Shown piece by piece: positions 36,401 through 48,465 of a stretch of 64,000 nt of DNA. A program made the position numbers and the translations under genes. Numbering within the stretch: the stretch's first letter is position 1; each line of letters starts with the position of its first letter. Source of the stretch: Carnegiea gigantea (lineage: Eukaryota; Streptophyta; Magnoliopsida; Caryophyllales; Cactaceae); NCBI GenBank assembly GCA_029747015.1, contig JAKOGI010001283.1, forward strand, positions 109,501 to 173,500. Reading direction: 5' to 3'. The notes beneath the pieces were generated by a model, which saw only the letters and a list, made by a program, of their open reading frames with translations, was not told where the DNA came from and made no database searches.

Positions 36401-36769
36401 GTGCGGATAAGAATGACAATGACAAAAGCAAGCCTTTTATAGAGTTAGTCGAAGAGCAAGACCAAGAAGAGTATGAGTTTAAAATGAATGTTCACGAATT
36501 ATCAACTCGAAAAAATAAGGAAAATGAGGTAAGAAATTTCATTGGTAATTCTTCTCAATTTTGCCTCGACGTTATTGATTTATATACTACAACTGATAGA
36601 TTTATTTCAAACTTTTATGCAAGTGGTATTAAATCCAAAAAGTGGGACAAAAGTAAGAAGAAAAATTTGGCTACCTCAATATTGTCCCTTGCTTCTAACC
36701 CTTATGGACCCAAGAAAAATTTTGTCCTAGATATTATAGTTGACAGAACTCCATGAAGAATGGACAAAT

Positions 36770-39420
36770 TTTTGTTAAATTGTTTGCCCTTAATTTTTAA
36801 ATGTTTAAAAAGTCCCCCCAAGCATTTAAATTTCTAAAAAGCTCAAGGGGTCAAAAAAAATATGGGGCTTCTCGAAATCAGAATCAAAAATTGGTAAATG
36901 TTGGGTTATTTAAGGTAAAAATAAGGTAAATTTTTAATTTATTTTTTTCCTTCCATATTTTTTTATGATCTGTGGGGAGGAAAAATAAATTAGGTACACT
37001 TAGCAATCACATATTGGTTTGATTTTTTTTTTTTTTTTTTTTGAGATGTTGATTATTTACCAAAGGGGGATTATATATCTTATTTATGGATAAGTGGTCT
37101 CTTGCATGATTGTTTAATATCATTATTCCTTTCAACATTAAAATCATGTTTGTTGTGCATCATTCAAACTTTGTGTCACATAGCACATTTACTGCATGAA
37201 ACTTGCATTAAAATTTGATTATCATTCTATATATGCTTGTTTTGTTGAATTGAGCTCCATCTCCCAAAATTTTGGTATCTACCCCAATTATGTGAATAGG
37301 AGACTTAGCTTGATGTGGAGTATTAATATTCGATATTTACATACTAGTATCTCCATAACTATGTATAGTTTTGAATTTCCAATACTATATAACTCATTAA
37401 TTATCCTTAATTAAATGTTCCTGATTTGGGGGGGGGAGTGATATGCTTTATAGCTAAATATCTTGATCCATGTGATGTATATACACGATTAGTTTTTCCA
37501 CAGATCATGTTGTTTGCTTAATCAGTATACTTTACACCTAAAATTATTGGATTCATAGCTACAAAAGGGGATACACTAATTAAGTCTTTTTTTGGGCTTG
37601 TGTGTTTGACCGTTATATATTTCTATATAACATGAATTGACAGGGATTCTATGTCCTAGTACTAATGGTGTAACTGAAAATTTTTTAGATGATCATTTAA
37701 AAATAAATAAATAAGTAAAAAAGGGAAGGGGTGGCGTGCATGAGGTAGATGATATGTGCAATTGTGATAATGGTTATATTCTTCAAAAGTTTGATTCCAA
37801 TTTTGCTAATATAACCTTGCCTAGTTGATCGTCACCTCCTTAGGTTATTTATTCCAACACTAGAATATGACTGTATTATGTCTTCTTGGATAAACTAATA
37901 TGTTGGTCAGTAAGAATTTATACACCCGATTGTATTTTCTTGGATTTCTTTTTGGGGTCAAGGGCGAGATAAGAGCTTGATTTATCAAGCATGGTCATTA
38001 TATGCTAGTATATATCTTTATGGCTACGTAGTCTTGATTCTTAAATTGATAAGTATCTCCTCTCTATATGCATTAATTATAGGGGGATACATCAAATGTT
38101 ATTAGCAAATCCGTATTTTCATATAAATCATTCCAAACCCCTCATATCTTGATTTGTGAATATGTAATCTTTCCTTAACCCTATAGCAGAATATGTAATC
38201 TTTCCTAAACCTTATAGCATTAAAGACTCTTTAAAGTTGTTGCACCATTATTGTACTATCTTGTCAAGTTTCAAGTCCGTAAAATAATGCAGTCTACTAT
38301 AGTCATGTGAGTGCAAATGTAGCTATGTGAAATACCAGTGTATGTACCCTAATCATTAGGGTATCCTATGTAGTTATTCTCTTCTATAAAAGGAGAGGCG
38401 AAGTGCTGATAAGAGACACGGTCATTTGAACATACTTGAACAAAAGAAAAGTCGATATTCTCCATTTCTCTATGAGTAAGCATTTCTGATGATCTTAGTA
38501 ACCTAAGTCCTTCTTCAATCTTTCCATTGTACGTAATATTTTCACTTTCAAGTTTTCAATAAAATAAGTTTCCCAATAGGGAAAGTTATTCAATCAAATC
38601 TTACGTCTTAAACATTATAATTTCTTGATTAAAGTCTCACTATTTTTAAAAATATAAAAACTTAATTAATGACTAATGGCTAGAGGTAGGAAACGAAACG
38701 GATCTGTGTTGTGCCTGATCTAATGAATGTGCGGTTGAGATGAGCAATCTCTATAAACTGAAAGTCAGAGGAACACTAGGGTCTAACACCGACTAAGTGC
38801 TGGTAATAATCGAAACTCTCTAATTAAGCTTTAATTATATTGCTAAGCATGGTGGACCTCTAATCACAAAAAATATAATATTAACGATATATGTAGTAGA
38901 TTGTTATAATTAGTATTAGTACAGTCTAAGAAGTCCAAATGTTAATGTAAGCTTAGTTTTCTTTAAAAAGTCCAAAAGTTTGAGTTAGCATTTTAAACCT
39001 CATTTGGGCCAAAAGTAAAAAGTTCAAAAAGTTGTTGGTCGGATTTGAAAGAAAAAACTCCTAAAAGTCACAGTTTCATAGAATATTGACCTTTGCTAAT
39101 AGTTTATATAAAATAGTCGGTACTTGAAAATACATTCTAAAAAAGTTGTCTTTTAAAAATTATTTCCATAAAATATAAGATACCACAAAGTCGCAAATTG
39201 CTTAGACATAGATCCGCCTATACTAACATGAGTAAATGACCATCAAATCATAAGAAACTAATCGTATAATAAGTATAGAAGAAAGATCTTCAATTATTTT
39301 AATTTTTTTATTAAAAAAACTGATTAGAAGAAGAAATGGGATCTAGTAGGGAAAGAGGGAGAACAAGAACAAATTGACGATAATGGAGAGGATAGACATT
39401 AGCCACTGTGCATCCGTGAA
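36770..39420. other. Intergenic, old repeats, no gene seen
   Basis: No supported gene. GAATATGTAATCTTTCC is duplicated in tandem at about 38158-38217. A TATA-like CTATAAAAGGAG near 38386-38398, followed by leader-like sequence and AATAAAATAAG near 38560, looks like part of an LTR, but its ends could not be set. Confidence 0.4.
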
Positions 39421-39424
39421 TCAG

Positions 39425-39562
39425 CCATATTGTGCACCTTTCACAACAAGAAGAGTCACTAGATAGTCATTGTTTTTTTTTTTTTTTTTTTTTTGGAATG
39501 GTCTCTTGTTTGTTGTAAGGATAGCCAAGAGACAATCCATCCACACTAGGTGCACAATATGG
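39425..39562. repeat. 15-bp perfect inverted repeat flanking a T-run
   Basis: CCATATTGTGCACCT at 39425-39439 and its exact complement at 39548-39562 are separated by about 108 bases that include a long T-run (from about 39473). Weaker pairing extends outward to about 25 bp. It may be a MITE or a foldback; no target duplication was found. Confidence 0.7.
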
Positions 39563-40400
39563 TTTAATTCAGAACAATACATTATCAAAAATTGGTGAAT
39601 ATATATTAATTTGATTTCTGCTATGACTTAATTAAACTACATAAGTCATTTAGGCGAATTTTGTATCCTGTTAGAACGTCCAAAGCTATTGTTTACTGGT
39701 CTTGTTAAATGATAATAAGATACTGATGTCTACCCATAAAGAAAATTCTATTTACTCAATAATTGCAAGAAGAGATTCCAAACAAGGGGAAGGGAAAAAA
39801 AAAGGAGAGAGTTGTTGAAGTGAACCTATCACCATTGACATGCATATACGTGATAATGCATAAGGGGTAGCCAAACTAGCCATGCATGGACTAAGGTAGC
39901 CGGGTAGCTGCAGAAGTAGTTCAAAGAACATGCAATTTGAAATCAGATACGATGAACATTGAACAATGATGAACATTAAACAATGAATATAAATAAAACC
40001 CTAAGTAGTTAAACACTCTACTCACAACTAGACTGTCCGTATTGGTAGTAGATAAGATTAATATTAGACCAAGTATTTTGGGTCCCCATCCACCCACGTC
40101 CTTGTCTTATTTAATTCTGCTCCATCTCTAATTCACTGAATTCTTCCCTCCTTTTCATCATTAGGGTCGCCACTTATGGTATCACCACTATATAGTAAGA
40201 ATATTCTTTCGACGTATATGTAGCACGAGAATTTAGAAAGGATGCATATAGGGTTATGATAAAGATTAGGATTGGATTCTTAATTAACTTTATGTTCTCA
40301 CTCAATCTAAAAATTAATGAGTTGTGTGGTGAATAGAGGATAAACTTGTTAGATTGGATTGCCTGTGAAACAAGTAATTGCATATTATTTATAATTGAAC

Positions 40401-40794
40401 TGTTGACTTTTAGGTTTCTCGATATTTGATGCATTAATTTTTATGACCCTGAAAATTTTGAGTTTATTTCTAAGTATTCTTACTTATGAATTCCTTAACA
40501 TTCCGTCATAAAATTGTAAAAATACCCTCACTATTATTCTTTTTTTTTAAGAAAAAACCCCAAAAGATATCTTTCTGCTATTCGATAGTTTATCGGGGGC
40601 ATTGTGGGTACTTAAAAGAGAGGGGTTGTGGATTTTTTTTATTAAAAAGCCCAAAAAGACAATAGTAAAGGTATTTTTGTAATTTCAGGGCTGAATTATA
40701 AGAAATTCATAAGTAAAGGTATTTAAAAATAAATTCAAAAATGTCAGGATCTTAAAAATTAATGTATCAAATCTTGGGTACCTAAAAGTCAACA
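40401..40794. mobile_element. Foldback/MITE element with arms of about 150 bp
   Basis: The left arm starts TGTTGACTTTTAGGT; read inward from 40794 the right arm starts identically. Pairing continues through ATTTGATGCATTAATTTTTA versus ATTTGATACATTAATTTTTA and on for over 100 bases. About 394 bp in all, no coding capacity. No convincing target duplication, so the class is open. Confidence 0.75.
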
Positions 40795-41407
40795 CAATAG
40801 TTCTTTATAGTCACTAGTTATATCATGTACAATGCTATCTTTTTTGTGGATAAAGTTAGACTTCTTATTGTATCTTTTGAAACTCAAGAATTGATGATTG
40901 ATTGTGGGTGTTTTAAATTTTTGATCTGGTTGAAACCATTCAAATGTTACAATTGAAGATCCAATAGAGGTAAAGCAATAATAGAAGTCTTGACTCAAGA
41001 CCCTTTTTTAGTGCTGATTGAGCTTGAAAAATGCCTAAAGTATATTGATCGACTAGTTAAACAATAAAACACTCGGCAAATTTTAGCTCAAGCAGTATGA
41101 GTTGCGTGTCTTTTCTCCAAAGGAGCCGCCTGCAGGTTCAAATCTAGATGAAAGCATTCTTAACTAATTATAACGAAGGATAATATTTGAGGCACAATAA
41201 CCCCCAGAAACAATTGGGTTTAGGTTTGGATACGCCTACGAAGCTTTCCAACTCCATTAAACTATCTTTAAACAGAGATGAGCGGTTTTACATAGCTTAA
41301 TTTATAAAATTTCTGAAAATTGTTACTAGAGACCTAAGTTAGAATTTCGTCTATGTCAATCTTTGCGCATCCCTTTGCACTAAAAGAATTTTTAACAGGG
41401 ATGCGGG

Positions 41408-41424
41408 TTTTTTTTTTGGGGGGG
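41408..41424 (+). repeat. T10/G7 junction
   Basis: T run followed directly by a G run; on the minus strand it reads C-run then A-run. Confidence 0.85.
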
Positions 41425-41504
41425 TTAACAAAAGGTAGCTCTTACCTACAATTGGGACCCAATCACAAGCTTCTACTTTGCCTTTAGGAGCCAACATTTA
41501 GATA

Positions 41505-41506
<2 letters not shown>

Positions 41507-41570
<64 letters not shown>
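41507..41570 (+). repeat. (AT)n microsatellite
   Basis: About 32 AT units without interruption. Confidence 0.95.
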
Positions 41571-41573
<3 letters not shown>

Positions 41574-42669
41574 TAAATCCTGCGAACTATACTCTCTACA
41601 AACTGTGCCTGTATAGTAAGCATAGCTGATCTTGAACTGCCAAGGCCGGTGTCAAGACCCCAGTGCAGGCTTGTAATACATTCTAAGGTCATAATTTAAT
41701 CAAATTAAAGCTAATACAACTAAAAATACAATACAAAATAAGGAGGTCAAACAGTAAACTAATCCAAGTTTACATATTATATACTGTACCAGCATGCACT
41801 GTATCTGATGCAATAATTACGATTATCTTAATATTAATTAAGCTCAAGCCGACGAATCACAAATGGCCGTTTATGGTTAATTATACAAAGATTTGATTAA
41901 CGTAACCGACTTTTTCTTTGGGCTGACAACAAATGTATAAAGGCAAGACTCAAAGAGTAAGCTTGTTTTAATTAAGTAAAGTAAACAAGTAGCTCGAATA
42001 ATCATTTGTTAATTGTCATTTAGTACTATGATAAGTTATTGTGATGAATTTTCTAGGGATTTTTGCAGATCGAATGACAGCGAACATTAGAAGGATCATA
42101 ACGTAAATAGTCGGCGCTGCCATTTTACCTAATTAGCTACTATATCCTGGCCATTTAATTATGTTTCATTTCATAATGGAAACCTTAATTATATTTTTGC
42201 TGATGTTTGTTGTACAATTTAGTATTATATAATGGTGGCTTCCCTCAATGCATTATCTCCTAGCTAGTACCATTTTTTTTTTCCAATAATTAGTTGGCAA
42301 AAAATTGTCTGATATACACACATTATTATAACAAAACATCAAAACAAGCAGTTTCAGAGAAAGTATAATAAAACAACTCCAACGTAGATCCTATTTTTGC
42401 AGGGTCTTGAGAGATTTAGATATAAGCAGCATTGCCTCTGCAGGCATTTCTGATTGCAGAGAGGCCGAGAGACCTCCATAAAAATTTGATGAAAACATTT
42501 GATAGACAAAAGATAATGTAAAAAAGAATTGCTTAAACAACAATAATAACATAAAAATTAAAAAAAAGCACTGAGTTGGGTGTCATACCTCCAACAATCG
42601 GTTGAATAATAATAACCCAGTTAAAACGAGCATGCTATGTACTCATCACAAAAAATACGACAAACATAA

Positions 42670-43800
42670 GATACGATAATGACCACTTCAAGGCAACCAC
42701 AATTCCCACTAAACAAAAGTCAAAGGAATGCCAAGTAGATGTAAAATTTTCAAATAGTGCTTAATCACCTCATCCCAGTATTTCTTGGTCGTCCTCTACT
42801 TCTTCTACACCCCAATAGGTTAATTGTCTCACATTTTCTTACCAGTGCATCCACACCCCTCTTTACATGTCACTTTGACTTTGCTCCTAAAGACCTCATT
42901 TCGAATCCTGTCCAATCTTGTTTGACCATATATCCACCAAATCATCCTTATCTCTGCCACCATCAAACTTTGCACGTAGGATTTCTTAGTTGGCCAACAC
43001 TTGGAGCTATATAACAATGCCGGGCTTATTACCATATGGCAAACTTTGTCTTTTAATTTCATAGGAATCCTCTTATCATATAACACTCCTGAAACATTCT
43101 TTTATTTTTGTTATCCCACTTTTATACAGCGGTTAATGTCTTCATCAATGTCCCCTTTTGCTTGAGTTACCGATCCCAAATATTTAAACTTCTCAACCCT
43201 TTGTATTGTTACCCCCTCAATGGAGATTTCTCCACCGCCCTCCTTCCCTCAGCTGAAATCACTTCTTAAATATTCAGTTTTGGATCTACGAAATTTAAAA
43301 CATCTAAACTCTAGGGTATGTCTCCAACATTATGAGTTATTGTTGACTCCAAACCATAGTCTCATCTATAAGAACAATATCATCTGCAAATAACATACAC
43401 GTACCATGGTACCTCATCTTAGATCTCTCTAGTGAGTTTATCCATAGCAATAGTAAAAAGAAATGGGCTTAAGGTTGATCCTTGGTATAATCCAATATCA
43501 ATGGGAAAATCATTTGTGTCACTCTTGATGTCCTGACATTCGTCATTACTCTGTCATATGTATCCTAGCTCAATAACTCGTAAATATGCACCCGACACTC
43601 CTTTATTCTCCAAAAATCTCCACAACACATCACGTGGTACTCTATCATAAGATTTCTCCAGATCTAGCCAAAAATCAATATTTATGATTACTAGCAAAGC
43701 ACAGATAACTACGAGTAGCATAACCAGAAAAAAAGTATGAGGAAAGGAAGTCCCACATTGATCAACCAAGTATTCTTCACTAGGATTCACATTTGAGTTG
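42670..43800 (-). pseudogene. Non-LTR retrotransposon (LINE) reverse transcriptase remnant
   Basis: Reading leftward: [20 protein letters not shown] (43690-43600), MLFADDIVLIDE with the FADD polymerase motif (about 43396-43355), KFKYLGSVTQAKGDIDEDIN (about 43190-43130), LYDKRIPMKLKDKVCHMV...LLYSSKCWP...VAEIRMIWWIYGQTRLDRIRNE (43086-42890) and KKYWDEVIKHYLKILHL (about 42800-42750). This order is that of the C-terminal half of plant LINE/RTE ORF2. It is split by stops and frameshifts, and the 5' part with the endonuclease is absent. Confidence 0.85.
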
Positions 43801-43897
43801 AGTGAAATCTAAACTTATTAATTTTTTTCACGAAGAGGGGAAAAAAGGATTTTTTTTTTTTTTTTAATGTAATATACTCCAATAAGTCTTCTATTCA

Positions 43898-44012
43898 CAC
43901 TCCATTTACAAAAAAAAGTGCAACCCGGTGCACAAGCATCCCGCGTTCGCGCAGGATCCGGAGAAGAGCCGCACCCCAAGGAGTGAATTGCAGGTTGCAC
44001 TCCATTTACAAA
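43898..44012 (-). mobile_element. 5'-truncated SINE (Au-like) with target duplication
   Basis: On the minus strand the 85-bp body reads GGGTGCGGCTCTTCTCCGG, CGCGAACGCGGGATGCTTG and GTGCACCGGGTTGCAC, then a T-run. This is the conserved 3' portion of Au-type plant SINEs, which end in poly(T). The exact 15-bp direct repeat CACTCCATTTACAAA (43898-43912 and 43998-44012) flanks it, as expected for target-primed insertion. The tRNA-related A and B boxes are missing because of 5' truncation. Confidence 0.8.
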
Positions 44013-46900
44013 TCTAGCTTATTGTTAAAAGTAATGTAAATTTAGCGTGCACACATCTCATTTTGTAAGCAATATTTCGCGACTACACTTCATCTTTCTT
44101 CCCCATTTTAAAACTTTTTAAAAATTTGGTCAAGGCTGTCACAGAAATTAAACACTCCATTTGTCTATCATTAAACTCTCTAAATGGCATAAAAAGTAGT
44201 AGTGTAAGAAGATACAAGTCTTTTTCTTTTAGCTTTTATTGACATTATATTTATCCAAAAGATATATTAATTAGATTAAACAATGAGCATCCTTCATGTG
44301 GTGACTTCATGAGTTTGTTCTAATCTCTCAAATAAACTATTTTTGTTGTTTAGAAAAATCTCATCCGAATTTAAAACCCAACGAAAATTTATACAATTGA
44401 AATTCTTGCATTTTTTTTTTCCTAGTAAAAATGGCGATTAAATACAAAAATCATAGAATGCAAAGCCGCAGCATGGACACAACTTGGAAGTGGAAAATGA
44501 CTGGCCGATTGTTGACTTTGACTGCATGATCGAGCACGTTTATTTTATTCGTCTTTTTCCTAAGGTTGGCCTACTTGGTTGCGGATGTCTCTGGGCATTA
44601 TCAATTTATCATGGACTTACTATTGTATCCATGGCCAAGTCAACTTCCAATTATTTTTAAGTAAAGAAATTAAATGGAGTTTAATAAAAATTCATACCAA
44701 TAATAGATAAGAATAAATTTAAAATATTCAATGAATAATTATTTTCATAAACACAAGGATAAAAATATTATTGACTGTCTCCAAACTTGTATAACATCGT
44801 TCTACCCATTAATTCCGTTCTCCAACACCATTGGGTATTTTCTGAATATCAAGAACTATCATATAATTCCATTAAATAGGCATTTATTTGACATTATAAG
44901 TTATGCTTGATAAAATAACCTTCATAATAAAATCATAGGAAATTAGATTCTATTGTCAATCTCAAATCAAAATAAACATGTCTCACTAAAATCATACTAA
45001 AACAAGAAGACATAATTCATACCAAAATAAGGAACCCTTACTTTAAAAAGACGGATGGAGAATTTATTAAAAAGACATATTTAACTAATTATGAATCTTC
45101 TTTTAAACCGAATAAGACTTTTAGAGGCGAGAAAATTAAAAATTTTCACCAATAGTCATTGTTGATGGTAGTCTTTCATCAGACGAAGTGTCTATGTGGT
45201 GGCAGTGGTGGCGGAGCTATTGGAGGTGGTCTATGCTTATCAATTATAACTTCTTAAGTACTTATCAGCACTTATCAGCATCAACCAGTGTTTAATGATT
45301 ATGATAACAATGCGTTACTTATCATAACTTTTTTTATTTACAAAATCCCCCCCAAAAAAAGAAGAGGCCATGAAGGAAGTGAAAATGATATAAATGGCGT
45401 GTTTTTGACTAGCAATGGTAAAAGGGACGGACGTGCATGCAGAACGCGCCCGAGAATTGTGAATCGGTCATGTTTTGGGGGCAACAGAAGGAATACGTAG
45501 AGGACAATTAATGCACGTGATTCTAAGTTAGAATGCTGATTTCATGCACGTGATTGATTGGGAATTGAAGTTGCCTGAATTTGGGAATTACGATGGTGGT
45601 TTTCTGGGAAACGCAGGGAGGCAGAGGCTAGCCAGGGTTGGGGGGGGGGGGGGGGGAGCAAAATCCAAGCACACCCCATTTCGCATCATGTTTCCATTGC
45701 TTTGGTCCAATTAGGATTCACCAAAAACAGCTTGCTTTTTTAATTCTATTATTATGTGAACCTACTATATCCAACATCCATACTAATTTTATGCCAGTAT
45801 ACTTTAGTTTATTTCATAATGTTTGCATTTTAAAAATAAAAAGATATCATACAATTACAAGGTGAGTGAAATTTTGAATGAAATTAAAATTAAAATTGTT
45901 CTATATGTAAATATTTGAGTTTTAAGAGAAGAGGTTTTGTTTTGTTTTGAAAGAAAGTGCAGTAATCTAATAGATTTAAATCTTGACAGACAAAATATTT
46001 CAATATTTTTTCCAATTTTTTGGTTGACAACTGTATATGTAGTTATCAAGTGCGAGTAAAATATGAAGTTTTCTTCATTAGTTCTTCTTCAATTGAATTG
46101 CCTAGGAAAAGCAAGGAGACACAACTAAACCTGAGCTTATAGTAGGTTTAGACTATGTTTTTCGACTTATGATAAGTATTTATCATAAGAATTCAGCACA
46201 ATTCAACATAAATTAGCATAATTCAACACTATTAAGGACTTATTGAAAATATCTAGTTAGATTTTCTTCAATAATTCAGCATGTTTTAACATATTTCAAC
46301 ATGATTCAGCATGACACCAATAATTATAGGAGCACACTATACTATGTTCATAGGAGCACATATTCTCACCTACCTATTATCCGTGTTGATATGACAAATT
46401 TTATTGATATTTTGTGACATTAATTTAGTCTAAGGAGCGCTTGCTCTTCAGACTCTAGTAAAGGTGCTAATTTTCAGCAACTAATCTATAGCTTTCCACT
46501 AGTCATGAAATCAAAATCAACATAGCCAGAAGAGCAAAATTTGTATGCAATAATTAATAACCCGAGAAAATATCTATTACACACTAGCAAAGATTGTACA
46601 AGATCCAGCTAATAAATCATATGTTCACTTTTTCATAAAAGTAGTTGATGTCGTCAACTAACAAATTTGGCTGATTTAATTAACTAACAAGTGATAAATA
46701 ATATAGCATAATTAGCTAACAGTTAACACCTAATTTACTACCGGCTTCAAATAATTGAGATGTCCGTTTGAAAATGCACTGAAATATGTTAATTAAATAA
46801 AAAGTAAAAACCCCTCAAGGTGAGCCAGAGCCAGCAGCATAGCCACAATGAATTTCCAACTCAGCAGCAACAAACAATCCCTGAGCTGAGCGAGCTGCCC
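44013..46900. other. Intergenic, no gene seen
   Basis: AT-rich. Contains a C7/A7 tract at 45347-45360, a G17 run at about 45641-45657 and a 10-bp-arm hairpin (CTTATGATAA / TTATCATAAG) near 46170. Repeated AATTCAGCA/TTCAACA words around 46190-46320 suggest an old repeat. No coding sequence is supported. Confidence 0.5.
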
Positions 46901-46909
46901 TTCATCCCC

Positions 46910-46917
46910 TATAAATA
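46910..46917 (+). promoter_or_regulatory. TATA box of the BAHD gene
   Basis: TATAAATA in a CCCC...CTCC context, 83 bases before the ATG at 46993. The spacing leaves a leader of roughly 50 bases. Confidence 0.75.
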
Positions 46918-46992
46918 CTCCATCCCCTCACTGCCATTCCTCACACCAAGAAAAGAAACTCAATCCAAATCCGATTGGACAGAATCAATTTG

Positions 46993-48465
46993 ATGAGAGA
47001 GAAAATGCCTTGCTCTGAACCACTCCCGACTTCATCATCCTCAGTGATGATCATCTCCAAATCCACAGTCTACCCTTCCCAAGCTTCATCCATGGCGGAC
47101 TTGAAGCTCTCCGTCTCTGACCTCCCCATGCTTTCCTGCCATTACATCCAAAAGGGCAACCTCTTCACCCGCCCTCCTCACTCCTTCTCCACCTTAATCT
47201 CTCAAATCAAGGAGGCCTTATCGGAAACTCTCTCTCACTTCCCCGCCCTCGCCGGCCGTCTGAAAACTGACGCCGACGGCTACGTCTACGTCACCTGCAA
47301 CGACGCCGGCGTCGATTACGTCGTCGCCGCCGCCAAGAACGTTCACATCAGAGATATTCTCTCTCCTATTGACGTTCCTGATGTCGTCAGGGGATTCTTC
47401 ACCTATGATCGGACGGTCAGTTATAAAGGCCATTTTCTTCCGATTATTGCTGTTCAGGTGACGGAGCTCGCCGACGGCGTGTTTATCGGATGCTCTGTGA
47501 ATCATTCTGCTACTGATGGGACGTCCTTTTGGAATTTTTTCAATACGTTTGCGGAGGTTTGCAGAGGTGTGAGGAAGATCACTAGGGCGCCGGAGTTTAG
47601 CCGGAATTCGGTGTTGATTTCCCCGGCGGTCTTGAAAGTGCCGGAAGGTGGACCGCCGGTGACCTTCAATGAGGACGAGCCGTTGAGAGAGAGGATTTTC
47701 AGTTTTACGAGAGAGGCGATTTTGGAGTTGAAGGCGAAGGTGAATAATCGGAAGTTCGGAGGTGATGATTGGGGAATCTCAATCTCCACCGTTGAATTGC
47801 TCGGAAAAAAGAGCAACGACCACTGGAAGGAATCCACACTTCCGGCGAAACTCGAGAATTGGATTCGAACCGTTTCGAAGACCGAAACGCCTATGGCGTT
47901 CGAGATCTCCTCGTTCCAGTCACTCAGCGCGCTGCTATGGCGGTGCGTGACACGCGCCAGGAAGCTGAACCCTTCGAAAACGACGACGTTTCGGATGGCG
48001 GTGAACTGCCGACAACGGCTGGAACCCAAGCTGGACTCGCTCTACTTCGGGAACGCGATTCAGAGCATCCCGACGTACGCTTCGGCCGGTGATCTCCTGT
48101 CAACGGACCTCCGGTGGGCCGCGGAGCAGCTGAACAAGAACGTACGGAACCACGGGAACGAAACGGTGAGAAAATGCGTTTCGGAGTGGGAGAGCAACCC
48201 TAGGTGCTTCCCCCTCGGAAACTTCGACGGCGCCATGATTACCATGGGAAGCTCACCCCGATTCCCTATGTACGACAACGATTTCGGGTGGGGCAGACCC
48301 GTAGCTGTTCGGAGCGGGCGGGCCAACAAGTTCGATGGTAAGATCTCGGCGTTCCCGGGTCGGGAAGGTGGTGGGAGTGTTGATCTCGAGGTGGTCTTGT
48401 CCCCGGAAACTATGGTGGGCCTTGAATCCGACCCGGAGTTTATGCAGTATGTCTCGCGTTGCTAG
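46993..48465 (+). CDS. BAHD acyltransferase (HXXXD type)
   Basis: Single-exon gene of 490 aa. It transfers an acyl group from acyl-CoA to a hydroxyl or amine of a specialised metabolite or cuticle precursor, in the cytosol. The catalytic motif HSATD is at residues 171-175, inside NHSATDGTSFWNFFNTFAE, and the structural motif DFGWG at 430-434, inside DFGWGRPVAVRSG. The N-terminal STVYPSQ segment and LAGRL are also typical. C-terminal wording (RANKFDGKISAFPGREGGGS) places it with the At3g50280/EPS1-like clade, whose substrates are mostly unknown. The frame is open upstream to a TTG at 46975; the first ATG is 46993, and 47005 (486 aa, better context) is the alternative. Coding DNA is much more GC-rich than its surroundings. 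No defect is visible. Confidence 0.96.
   Translation: MREKMPCSEPLPTSSSSVMIISKSTVYPSQASSMADLKLSVSDLPMLSCHYIQKGNLFTRPPHSFSTLISQIKEALSETLSHFPALAGRLKTDADGYVYVTCNDAGVDYVVAAAKNVHIRDILSPIDVPDVVRGFFTYDRTVSYKGHFLPIIAVQVTELADGVFIGCSVNHSATDGTSFWNFFNTFAEVCRGVRKITRAPEFSRNSVLISPAVLKVPEGGPPVTFNEDEPLRERIFSFTREAILELKAKVNNRKFGGDDWGISISTVELLGKKSNDHWKESTLPAKLENWIRTVSKTETPMAFEISSFQSLSALLWRCVTRARKLNPSKTTTFRMAVNCRQRLEPKLDSLYFGNAIQSIPTYASAGDLLSTDLRWAAEQLNKNVRNHGNETVRKCVSEWESNPRCFPLGNFDGAMITMGSSPRFPMYDNDFGWGRPVAVRSGRANKFDGKISAFPGREGGGSVDLEVVLSPETMVGLESDPEFMQYVSRC

Noticed and set aside
38239..38640. Solo LTR starting at TGTTGCACC with a TATA box near 38388
   Set aside because: No CA end with a matching target duplication could be found, so it is left as an undefined LTR-like region.
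41100..41170. Possible tRNA gene (CAGGTTCAAATCT resembles a B box)
   Set aside because: No A box at the right distance and no cloverleaf could be drawn. Similar words at 17757-17780 were rejected for the same reason.
47502..48029. 175-codon open frame antisense to the BAHD gene
   Set aside because: It is the shadow of a GC-rich coding sequence. The plus-strand frame has both BAHD motifs and a full-length domain.
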